Shown piece by piece: positions 1-5,725 of a stretch of DNA of 5,725 nucleotides (within the stretch, counting starts at the first letter, position 1; each line of letters opens with the position of its first letter). Under the pieces are notes generated by a model. It ran no database searches. It was not told the origin of the DNA and saw only the letters and a list, made by a program, of their open reading frames with translations. The DNA is from Candidatus Aenigmatarchaeota archaeon (lineage in GTDB: Archaea > Aenigmatarchaeota > Aenigmatarchaeia > DAOWOJ01), in contig DAOWOJ010000028.1 of assembly GCA_030642125.1 (NCBI GenBank), positions 1-5,725 of the forward strand, read 5' to 3'. The position numbers and the translations under genes are program-made.

Positions 1-1
1 A

Positions 2-736
2 ATATATACAATTCAATATAAACAATCGTTATATAATCAAGAAATTAAACAAAAACGAATTATATTAGAATCTATTACACAATTAGAAAATGAATCAAAA
101 AAAGATTCTTCATCATTCACATTTATAAAACTTCCTGTTGTAAAAGAAGAAAAAAAAGATGAAGCAATCAATCTAAAAGGTGATATAATAACTCTAGTTG
201 TTCAAGCAAGACCAGGAACAGGAAAAACATTAGTGAATACTGATAATATATTATACGGAATTGATACGCAACATTCTATTAGAATGTCAAAAAAAATTAC
301 AGAAAATATAATAGGTATTGATTTATCTGAATTTGATTTAGTTTATACTATATATTCAAATGCTTCTAATATAGAGGGATCGTCTGGTGGTTCTGGTATA
401 ACAATTGCAACAATATCTGCATTAAAAAATAAAAAACTAAATGAAAATGTAACAATAACAGGAACAATAAATCATAATGGAACAATAGGCCCTGTTGATA
501 ATATCATTGAAAAAGCCATAGCTGCAAAAGATAATAATATAGATCTAATTTTAGTTCCAATTGGACAATCAAAAGTAATGAAATATAATATTGAAAAATA
601 TTGTGATAAATGGAATAATATAGAATTTTGTCATCTTGAAACAATACCAGAAAGAATTGATGTTGAAAAAGAAGTTGGTATAAATGTTAAAGAGGTTGAA
701 AATATCAAAGATGCAATGGAATATTTCTTCGAATAA
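2..736 (+). CDS. Archaeal Lon-like (S16, COG1750-type) serine protease, 5'-truncated by window edge
   Basis: The reading frame is open from the first bases of the window to a TAA stop, giving 244 visible residues; the N-terminus lies outside. A GTG at 233 is internal: the conserved fold starts well before it. Visible residues 1-36 are charged and look like a coiled coil, followed by a lysine/glutamate linker and the protease domain from about residue 55. Family signatures are GIDTQ (about 86-90), the nucleophile motif EGSSGGSG with Ser128, then TGTINHNGTIGPVDNI and IEKAIAA with Lys171. The Ser-Lys spacing is exactly 43 residues, as in the Ser-Lys dyad of E. coli Lon (S679/K722), so the enzyme is probably active. 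No AAA+ ATPase domain is seen in the visible part. Archaeal proteins of this group are often secreted or membrane-anchored, but the needed N-terminus is missing. Substrate unknown. The family call is firm; the role is inferred. Confidence 0.9.
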   Translation: MYTIQYKQSLYNQEIKQKRIILESITQLENESKKDSSSFTFIKLPVVKEEKKDEAINLKGDIITLVVQARPGTGKTLVNTDNILYGIDTQHSIRMSKKITENIIGIDLSEFDLVYTIYSNASNIEGSSGGSGITIATISALKNKKLNENVTITGTINHNGTIGPVDNIIEKAIAAKDNNIDLILVPIGQSKVMKYNIEKYCDKWNNIEFCHLETIPERIDVEKEVGINVKEVENIKDAMEYFFE

Positions 737-769
737 TTATTTACGATAAATATCATTGAAAATATTAAC

Positions 770-822
770 AAATTACGTAATGTATATTATTATCAATATA
801 AAAAATATTGTTAGCGTAATTT
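770..822. repeat. Nested inverted repeat in the protease-tRNA spacer
   Basis: An 8-base arm AAATTACG (770-777) is the reverse complement of CGTAATTT (815-822). Inside it a second pair, CAATAT (794-799) and ATATTG (805-810), encloses five A residues. The left arm is also part of a perfect 10-base palindrome, ATTACGTAAT (772-781). More TTACG words occur at 741-745 and 856-860. It could be an RNA structure at the end of the protease transcript or a protein-binding site. There is no strong T-run after it to make it a clear terminator. In such A+T-rich sequence, chance symmetry is possible. Confidence 0.35.
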
Positions 823-838
823 ATTATTGAATTTCATG

Positions 839-849
839 TATTTTAAAAA
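839..849 (+). promoter_or_regulatory. Possible TATA box for tRNA-His
   Basis: The A/T-only stretch TATTTTAAA lies about 40 bases before the tRNA. With archaeal TATA-to-start spacing of about 25 bases, transcription would begin near 868, leaving a short 5' leader for RNase P. A second A/T stretch at 860-873 is closer, but would put the start inside the tRNA. The whole spacer is A+T-rich, so the assignment is weak. Confidence 0.3.
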
Positions 850-882
850 AGCATTTTACGTTTAATTTTATAATAGTAATAT

Positions 883-954
883 GGTGGTAGTAGCGTAATG
901 GTAGCGCAGGAGTTTGTGGAGCTTCAAGAATGGGTTCAATCCCCATCTATCACC
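883..954 (+). tRNA. tRNA-His (anticodon GTG)
   Basis: A full cloverleaf can be drawn by hand. The acceptor stem is 884-890 with 947-953 (seven pairs, one G-T). The D stem is 893-896 with 904-907, and the D loop carries GG at 900-901. The anticodon stem is 909-913 with 921-925, and the loop places GTG at 916-918. The variable loop is 926-929. The T stem is 930-934 with 942-946, with TTCAATC as loop. G883 pairs with C954 as the G-1:C73 identity pair that marks tRNA-His, so this extra G is encoded in the gene. CCA is not encoded, so it must be added after transcription. There is no intron. The anticodon stem has two G-T pairs, and the 15-48 position would be A-A rather than a standard Levitt pair. 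Confidence 0.95.
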
Positions 955-963
955 CTTTACTAA

Positions 964-975
964 ATTATATAATAT
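964..975 (+). promoter_or_regulatory. TATA box for the YjdF-like gene
   Basis: TTATATAA (965-972) within a longer A/T block is centred about 27-30 bases before the ATG at 999. No purine-rich ribosome binding site precedes that ATG. This spacing places the transcript start at or next to the start codon, which suggests a leaderless mRNA. Read-through from the tRNA just upstream is an alternative source of transcript. Confidence 0.5.
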
Positions 976-998
976 ATTAAATCGATAAAAATACTATT

Positions 999-1589
999 AT
1001 GTATAAAAATATTAGAATTTATTTATCATATTTAATGCAGATACTTATTGTTGTATATTCGATAATAAGTCTATATTTTGGAGAATATTTATTATGTATT
1101 TGGAGTTTGTTTGCATTCGTATTAACATTAGCTCCAATGATAATAAAAAGAAAATATAATGTTACATTATCATGGGAACTGAATTTTTTGATAGTGTTGA
1201 TTCTATATTTGCATATAGGTGGTAATGTAAGAGGATGGTATGATCTATTTTATCCATTTTACGATAAATTTATGCATTTATTATCTTCTGCATTAGTTGC
1301 TATATTTGGGTTTGTTAGTACAGTAATTTTAACAAGATATGTTGATTCAATTAAGTTTAATAGATATCTAACATTTTTTTTCGTAATAGTTATGACAATG
1401 GCATTCGGAGCGTTTTGGGAAATTGGAGAATTTTTCTCAGACATACTTCTTAATACACAACTTCAATATGGGTTAACTGATACAATGCTAGATTTGATAT
1501 TTGATCTTATTGGTGGTTCAATGATAGGTATAATAGGGAACTTTTATCCTAATAAAATTCCGAAGTTGAAACATAATAATGACACTTAA
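999..1589 (+). CDS. YjdF/DUF2238-like integral membrane protein
   Basis: This 196-residue protein is hydrophobic, with about six predicted membrane helices (roughly 12-30, 31-48, 60-75, 94-114, 123-140 and 162-180) and a short hydrophilic tail. Three polar motifs sit at or within helices: YDKFMH (88-93), WEIGEF (140-145) and a segment at 153-173 with TQLQYG, LTDTM and DLIFD followed by GG. The order YDKxxH, then a Glu-rich helix, then D...DM matches what I remember of E. coli YjdF and its DUF2238 relatives, which are of similar length (about 200 residues). Family function is unknown. The buried Asp/Glu/His residues suggest metal or proton binding or an enzyme active site, but that is inference. 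The start at ATG 999 fits the upstream TATA box. The gene converges with the HAD hydrolase gene and belongs to no evident operon. Confidence 0.7.
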   Translation: MYKNIRIYLSYLMQILIVVYSIISLYFGEYLLCIWSLFAFVLTLAPMIIKRKYNVTLSWELNFLIVLILYLHIGGNVRGWYDLFYPFYDKFMHLLSSALVAIFGFVSTVILTRYVDSIKFNRYLTFFFVIVMTMAFGAFWEIGEFFSDILLNTQLQYGLTDTMLDLIFDLIGGSMIGIIGNFYPNKIPKLKHNNDT

Positions 1590-1601
1590 AATATATCTTT
1601 A

Positions 1602-2303
1602 TTATGTTTTAATATAGTCTTGTATTTCATATAAACAGTTTTCAATATCTTCTATATTATTCGGATCTGATATATTAAAATCTACTGATTTTTTGTTTAT
1701 TTCAGGACCAACACCTATCTTAAATTGGTTTAGATCAGGATTAATAATATTCATATCAGATGGTTTATTTCCAATCACGATGATATCTTTATATCCATTT
1801 AATAATTTATTTGCTATTTCTTTTTTCCCTCCAGCATCTTGATATCCAATTATATAATTTTTATCTATTATTGGGATTGGATCGGATTTAATGCGATCTA
1901 AACATAATGATTTGTAATATTTTTCATATCCTGCTTCATTGGCTATAACATGGAATGGATTCTTAGTGACGCCAAAACAAGGAATTTCATTATTTCCAAG
2001 ATATTCAGGAATAATGGTTGTTTTTAATTGTGGTTTTTTAAATAAAGGCTCTGTTATTTTACATACATACGGAACCGGAATTTTTTCTTCTTGAAAAAGG
2101 TCTAGTGCAGTAATAGAATTTTTATAATTTCCTTCTTCTGATTTACAATTTTTTATTATTGTTTTTTTTAAATTTTCTGGTATTCTATATTCATAATGAG
2201 ATATATTTTTAAATAACTCATTGACATCTTTAGGATAATCAATATCTTGTATTAGAGTTCCATCAATGTCTAAAACAACAGCAACTTTTTTATCATATAC
2301 CAT
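1602..2303 (-). CDS. HAD-superfamily hydrolase (probable phosphatase)
   Basis: The product has 233 residues from the preferred ATG at 2303. A Rossmann-type start VAVVLDIDGTL holds the nucleophile and acid/base pair Asp12 and Asp14 (motif I). FGVT near 110-113 fits motif II (Thr113), GGKKEIA near 158-164 supplies the motif III lysine, and VIGNKPSDMNII near 176-187 occupies motif IV. The roughly 95 residues between motifs I and II form a cap, as in HAD type I enzymes such as phosphoserine phosphatase. Substrate cannot be named. Motif IV usually reads GDxxxD; here the first acidic residue is Asn179 and only Asp183 remains, so metal binding may be altered. The frame extends 17 codons upstream to a TTG at 2354. 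I prefer 2303 because it is an ATG, the domain starts right after it, and a TATA box lies 25 bases upstream. It follows arlJ by 63 bases. Confidence 0.8.
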   Translation of the reverse strand: MVYDKKVAVVLDIDGTLIQDIDYPKDVNELFKNISHYEYRIPENLKKTIIKNCKSEEGNYKNSITALDLFQEEKIPVPYVCKITEPLFKKPQLKTTIIPEYLGNNEIPCFGVTKNPFHVIANEAGYEKYYKSLCLDRIKSDPIPIIDKNYIIGYQDAGGKKEIANKLLNGYKDIIVIGNKPSDMNIINPDLNQFKIGVGPEINKKSVDFNISDPNNIEDIENCLYEIQDYIKT

Positions 2304-2323
2304 TATCGAATTTAAAGTTTTGT

Positions 2324-2332
2324 GTATATAAG
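2324..2332 (-). promoter_or_regulatory. TATA box for the HAD hydrolase gene
   Basis: Read on the minus strand, CTTATATAC is centred about 25 bases before the ATG at 2303. That is the archaeal TATA-to-start distance, so a leaderless transcript would begin at the ATG. The box lies between the arlJ stop and this ATG, and inside the TTG-extended version of the frame, which argues against that longer version. Confidence 0.55.
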
Positions 2333-2366
2333 TTGACGAACATATACACGACAAACAACGATATAA

Positions 2367-4013
2367 TTAAAATGATATAATTACACTTAATACAATTTCT
2401 GCAATTATTGAAGTTATACAACCAGTCCACATTAAACAAACAAAATTTATATTAAGATTTAGAGGATGTGTTCCATTCATGTAACGGATTATTACAGAAG
2501 ATATCAATGCGTGTGTTATTATAATGCACAAAAGCGAAAGAGAAATTATGTTACTATCTATTGGGGAAAAAAACATTGATAAAAATTTATCTTGAATATT
2601 CATTTTCATGTACATCGAATTTATTCCTTCGATAATATAAAATGTTGAATATAATGTAAATGATAAAGCTGCCATTAATCCATAAACTATACCCAATGTA
2701 CTTGTTGCTGATAAAAATCTTCTTTTCCTAATATCTACTAACGTAGTAAAATTTTTGCTTATTGAATTTCCTGCTTTTTCTGTATTGACACCAGAATATA
2801 AAACTTTAGTAAACATATTGTTCATTCTAATTATCAAATTACTAGCTGTTTCTTTAGAAAATAATTCCCAAGAATATAATTTGTCTATGTGTATTTTCAA
2901 ACGTTTAAATAATCTTTCTATATTTTTTGATAACGGTCCAAAATTATGTCTAACTAATGGTTTAAGAGCCTCTTCTAACATTCCACCTCTTGCTTGTGTA
3001 GTAGCTCCGAGTGTTCGAATAAATGCTGAATAATTGTTTTCTCTTTTTCTTATTTTTTTATCTTCATCTTGGATAACGAAACCAACTATCAAAAGCGGTG
3101 TCAAAGTGGTTGGTATTGATAATGATAATGGTAGTATATCTATATACAACAAGATAATTGCAATAAATACACAGCAAATTATTGAAATAACATATCTAGA
3201 TTTTATTTTATTCGTTATGTTTTTATCTATATCTTTGAATTTTCCCCATATTGGATCAAATGGCATTTTTATTTTAAATAAATATGCCAGTATAAATTCA
3301 ACTGAAATAAATAGAAATGAGCATGTCATTACTAGTTTACCAACACTCATCCCTACTATCATTGGTAAAATCATAACAAAAGACATCAAAAACGACATTG
3401 TTATAAGCATTGAAATATAAATATCTTTGAATGTTTCCATATCATAAAGCGAATTTTCATACATATCAGTAAAATTTACCATAATTGTTTCATTTTCATT
3501 AATTAAAAAATTTTTTATTGGTTCGCCTGATTCAGATGAACATGCGAATCTATCCAAAAAATCGGATAATAAATCAGATGGTGTTCTATCAGCTACAAAT
3601 CTACATGCTTCTGAAAAAGTTAGATTCCATGTATCTATCATAACAAATATTTTATTTATTTCTTTGCCAAGTTCACCATATTCTTTTTTTTCAGCTATAT
3701 CTTTCAGTATCATTTTTTTTTGAATGTTTGAAGAACTTAGAATACTTAAATTTGTTGCAAAAAAATGCATGTTAAAATCTATTTCATATTTTTTTTTTTC
3801 GTAAACAGAAAATGGATATAATATAACGAAAATTATACAATACAATGGGATACAATAAATCAAACCAAGCGTGAAACTAGATAATACTAAAGGAAAAACA
3901 AAAGGCAATATGATTGCAATTAATATACCTATGAAAATAATAGGCAATGCAAACTTTATAATGAAATCAAATATAGACATATTAAACGTATAAAATATTT
4001 TTTTATAATTCAC
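2367..4013 (-). CDS. arlJ: Archaellum assembly membrane platform ArlJ (FlaJ)
   Basis: This 548-residue protein has the usual length for the family. ArlJ is the polytopic membrane platform on which ArlI works. The sequence shows two type II secretion F-type domains (about 83-220 and 330-460) and about nine membrane helices (roughly 20-43, 46-68, 199-222, 228-248, 274-291, 296-314, 434-460, 487-510, 522-546). Family-like features include the charged region at 157-195 with SSESGEP and a glutamate-rich stretch, the ILPMIVG helix near 215-221, and ARGGMLEEAL plus FGPLSKNIERL in the second domain. RKRRF near 429-433 precedes the next helix. The GTG start at 4013 is supported by a GTGAT Shine-Dalgarno-like site; ATG at 3980 (Met12) is a weaker alternative. 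It lies 5 bases after arlI, so the two are translated from one mRNA. An A11 tract occurs at 3789-3799. A non-archaellum type IV pilus platform is the main alternative, made unlikely by ArlH. Confidence 0.9.
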   Translation of the reverse strand: MNYKKIFYTFNMSIFDFIIKFALPIIFIGILIAIILPFVFPLVLSSFTLGLIYCIPLYCIIFVILYPFSVYEKKKYEIDFNMHFFATNLSILSSSNIQKKMILKDIAEKKEYGELGKEINKIFVMIDTWNLTFSEACRFVADRTPSDLLSDFLDRFACSSESGEPIKNFLINENETIMVNFTDMYENSLYDMETFKDIYISMLITMSFLMSFVMILPMIVGMSVGKLVMTCSFLFISVEFILAYLFKIKMPFDPIWGKFKDIDKNITNKIKSRYVISIICCVFIAIILLYIDILPLSLSIPTTLTPLLIVGFVIQDEDKKIRKRENNYSAFIRTLGATTQARGGMLEEALKPLVRHNFGPLSKNIERLFKRLKIHIDKLYSWELFSKETASNLIIRMNNMFTKVLYSGVNTEKAGNSISKNFTTLVDIRKRRFLSATSTLGIVYGLMAALSFTLYSTFYIIEGINSMYMKMNIQDKFLSMFFSPIDSNIISLSLLCIIITHALISSVIIRYMNGTHPLNLNINFVCLMWTGCITSIIAEIVLSVIISF

Positions 4014-4017
4014 TTAT

Positions 4018-4022
4018 ATCAC
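4018..4022 (-). promoter_or_regulatory. Ribosome binding site for arlJ
   Basis: GTGAT on the minus strand overlaps the TGA stop of arlI and sits four bases before the GTG at 4013. It matches the GGTGAT-type archaeal Shine-Dalgarno core and selects the GTG as the start, coupling arlJ translation to the end of arlI. Confidence 0.55.
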
Positions 4023-5650
4023 TTCATCATATACAATTTAACTGAGAAAGGCAATCCGCTTAATCCTTTTTTCATATAAGATTGAATTAAATCATTAACT
4101 TCAAAATAATTAAATATTTTCCGGCTAACAATTTCATCAAGAATTTCTGCTCTCTTAAACATTTCAGTATAAATGTCTCGTTTGTTTTTATATCCCATTT
4201 TACTAGCAACTTTAGTTTCCAACATATAACTGTTGTTCATTCCTCTGAAAATATGTTTATCTTTTATTGTATTTAGTTGAAATATATTTCTTGTGGCTAT
4301 TCCATTATATTCTTTTACGTATCCTTCTATTTCTTCAATATTTGTGCAACGTCTAATCAATTTACCGTTTTTATAAGAAGCTTGCATAAAAAGTGAAATA
4401 TTAAGATTATCTATAAATGTTAATGGAACACTAATTGGTTTTCCTGTTAATCTTTGAATCATAGTTTTAACAGAAGATGCATGAATAGTTGATAATACAA
4501 TATGACCTGTTTGTATACCATGAAATGCTGTAGTAGCTTCTTTTCCTCTTATTTCTCCTACTATTATATAGTCTGGTCTTGATCTCAATGCTGTTCTTAA
4601 TAATTTATACATAGATACTTCGGATGTGTCGATTCCTGTTCTTGTCAGTAGCTGTTGCCAAACTTTTTGCGGTGCCCTAATTTCTGGTGTTTCTTCTGCT
4701 GTAAATACTTTTGCTTCTGAATCTATAAACGATAAAAAACTATTAAGTAAACTTGTTTTACCTGATGCAGTTTCTCCACAAATGAACATGCTCATACCAT
4801 TCTGAATACATAACCATATATAAGCTGCAATCTCAGAATTTATTGTACCAAGTTTAATTAGTTCAGAAATTGAGAATGGTAATTTTGTAAATTTTCTTAC
4901 AGTGAAACTTGGTCCTCTTCTACTTATAACATTACTAAATACAACGTTCATTCTAGAACCATCTTTCATTGTGACATCGACTATTGGATTTCCTTCACTC
5001 ATTCCTGATCCAGATTTATCACCAGCGCTAGCTAAATATTGTAAAAGCGATACGTCACTGCTAAAACGTATGTTAGTTTCCAACATACCAAATATTTTGT
5101 GAATTATAGATATGTTTCTCGATCCTACACAATGAATATCTTCAATATATTCGTCCATCATTAACGGTTCTAATTTCCCATTTCCTGTTATATTTCTTTT
5201 TAGTGTATATTTGCTTTTTTTAAACTCATTTTTTGTAACACTGACAACTTTTTTTATTTTAAAAATATTTTTCTCTGTACTAAATGTAGTATTTTTTCTT
5301 AAAAGTTTGTCTATCAATTTATATAATTCTTCATCATTGTTTGGAATAGGTTCATTCACAGAATCGTCAAGTATCAATCCCATAATTTTCTTAAATTTCT
5401 TTTGTTCATATTGTGTCAATTCTGGTTCTATAGCATGATATTTTTTTATTTTTTTTTTATGTAAAAATATATGAATAAAAATATCATCTGCGACAGGATA
5501 TATTAAATTTGGGGTTTTGAATTCTTCATCACTAATATTGAATATTGATAGTTTTTCGTAAAATACTGGAATCGTTCCAGTATCTCTTTTAAAGTCAATT
5601 AAATATTTCATTAAATGTGGATTTTTATTTATAATATTTTCTATTTTCAT
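4019..5650 (-). CDS. arlI: Archaellum motor ATPase ArlI (FlaI)
   Basis: ArlI is the hexameric ATPase of the type II/IV secretion superfamily that powers archaellum assembly and rotation at the inner face of the membrane. The protein has 543 residues, normal for the family. The N-terminal half is divergent; YIEDIHCVG (168-176) is a typical archaeal signature of this ATPase group. The C-terminal core carries Walker A GETASGKT (292-299), an acidic box TAEETPEI (317-324), Walker B YIIVGE (361-366) with Glu366, and the His box TGHIVLSTIHA (381-391). All catalytic motifs are intact, so activity is expected. The ATG at 5650 lies 9 bases after the arlH stop, with a weak GATGAT Shine-Dalgarno-like sequence in the gap. 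Codon use resembles the neighbours. An A10 tract at 5449-5458 encodes part of a lysine-rich stretch. A pilus or secretion ATPase of the same superfamily is the alternative; the H-I-J order favours the archaellum. Confidence 0.93.
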   Translation of the reverse strand: MKIENIINKNPHLMKYLIDFKRDTGTIPVFYEKLSIFNISDEEFKTPNLIYPVADDIFIHIFLHKKKIKKYHAIEPELTQYEQKKFKKIMGLILDDSVNEPIPNNDEELYKLIDKLLRKNTTFSTEKNIFKIKKVVSVTKNEFKKSKYTLKRNITGNGKLEPLMMDEYIEDIHCVGSRNISIIHKIFGMLETNIRFSSDVSLLQYLASAGDKSGSGMSEGNPIVDVTMKDGSRMNVVFSNVISRRGPSFTVRKFTKLPFSISELIKLGTINSEIAAYIWLCIQNGMSMFICGETASGKTSLLNSFLSFIDSEAKVFTAEETPEIRAPQKVWQQLLTRTGIDTSEVSMYKLLRTALRSRPDYIIVGEIRGKEATTAFHGIQTGHIVLSTIHASSVKTMIQRLTGKPISVPLTFIDNLNISLFMQASYKNGKLIRRCTNIEEIEGYVKEYNGIATRNIFQLNTIKDKHIFRGMNNSYMLETKVASKMGYKNKRDIYTEMFKRAEILDEIVSRKIFNYFEVNDLIQSYMKKGLSGLPFSVKLYMMK

Positions 5651-5659
5651 TTAATCATC

Positions 5660-5725
5660 TTAAACTATTCTAGATATTTCAACAATTAATCCTAATCCAG
5701 GTTCTACTCTGAAACCAATGATTTG
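5660..5725 (-). CDS. arlH: C-terminus of archaellum ATP-binding protein ArlH (FlaH), truncated by window edge
   Basis: Twenty-one codons followed by TAA read IIGFRVEPGLGLIVEISRIV at the end, too short to be a free ORF but in the position expected for arlH. ArlH is a KaiC-like protein that binds ATP and regulates ArlI in the motor complex. As I recall, its C-terminus in other archaea has the same pattern: a beta strand, Pro/Gly turn, hydrophobic strand and a final SRA-like motif. The gene lies 9 bases upstream of arlI in the canonical H-I-J order. The identification rests on this short tail and on context; the Walker motifs lie outside the window. Confidence 0.75.
   Translation of the reverse strand, partial: QIIGFRVEPGLGLIVEISRIV

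Noticed and set aside
206..229. Walker A-like sequence ARPGTGKT in the protease
   Set aside because: It fits the [AG]xxxxGK[ST] pattern, but it lies in the beta strand just before the conserved GIDTQ motif of the protease domain, where relatives have a similar Pro-Gly-x-Gly turn. No Walker B or ATPase fold surrounds it.
233..736. GTG at 233 as the protease gene start
   Set aside because: The frame continues without a stop to the window edge and the upstream residues belong to the same conserved domain, so this GTG is an internal valine.
1259..1444. Minus-strand open frame opposite the YjdF-like gene
   Set aside because: It is short, lies inside a good gene, and has no recognisable motif or start signal.
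1602..2354. TTG at 2354 as start of the HAD gene
   Set aside because: It would add 17 residues of no recognisable domain, uses a rare start codon, and would place the TATA box inside the coding region. The ATG at 2303 is better.
2755..3420. Two plus-strand open frames opposite arlJ
   Set aside because: They lie wholly opposite a well-supported gene, resemble no known protein, and are explained by A+T-rich codon use on the other strand.
4902..5438. Two plus-strand open frames opposite arlI
   Set aside because: Same reason: shadows of arlI with no promoter, ribosome binding site or recognisable motif.
2367..5725. Type IV pilus or Tad-type secretion locus instead of archaellum
   Set aside because: The protein families are related, but the ArlH-like tail upstream, the order H-I-J and the lengths of I and J fit the archaellum better. 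The sequence beyond the right edge would settle it.
1..5725. CRISPR array, insertion sequence, prophage or defence system
   Set aside because: No spaced direct repeats, transposase, integrase or nuclease-like genes were seen; the genes are ordinary chromosomal ones.

Overview
The window is strongly A+T-rich and carries archaeal gene families throughout: the export ATPase/platform pair of an archaellum (ArlI, ArlJ) preceded by the tail of ArlH, an archaeal Lon-like (COG1750-type) serine protease, and a tRNA-His with the G-1:C73 pair encoded in the gene. Two genes have a TATA-like box about 25-30 bases before their start codon with no room for a leader, which fits archaeal leaderless transcription. 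The best reading is a chromosomal segment of a motile, A+T-rich archaeon, probably of a euryarchaeal-type lineage. Genus cannot be decided from this sequence alone.

Layout. Plus strand: the 3' part of a Lon-like serine protease gene, open to the left edge (2-736); a 146-base spacer with short inverted repeats; tRNA-His(GTG) (883-954); a six-helix membrane protein of the YjdF/DUF2238 type (999-1589). Minus strand, converging on the membrane protein with a 12-base gap: a HAD-superfamily hydrolase (start most likely at 2303, with its own promoter), then, reading from the right edge, arlH (last 21 codons), arlI and arlJ, separated by 9 and 5 bases and clearly one operon.

How the genes work together. 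ArlH (KaiC-like, ATP-binding), ArlI (hexameric secretion/rotation ATPase) and ArlJ (polytopic membrane platform) are the core motor of the archaellum, which assembles the filament and rotates it. Filament proteins and arlF/G/D/E-type genes would be expected beyond the right edge. The HAD enzyme lies directly downstream but has its own promoter, so a role in motility cannot be claimed. The protease, tRNA and membrane protein are independent housekeeping or uncharacterised units.

I found no CRISPR array, insertion sequence, prophage or clearly new multi-gene system. The points most worth checking are the altered motif IV in the HAD enzyme, long poly-A tracts inside arlI and arlJ, and an inverted-repeat cluster upstream of the tRNA.
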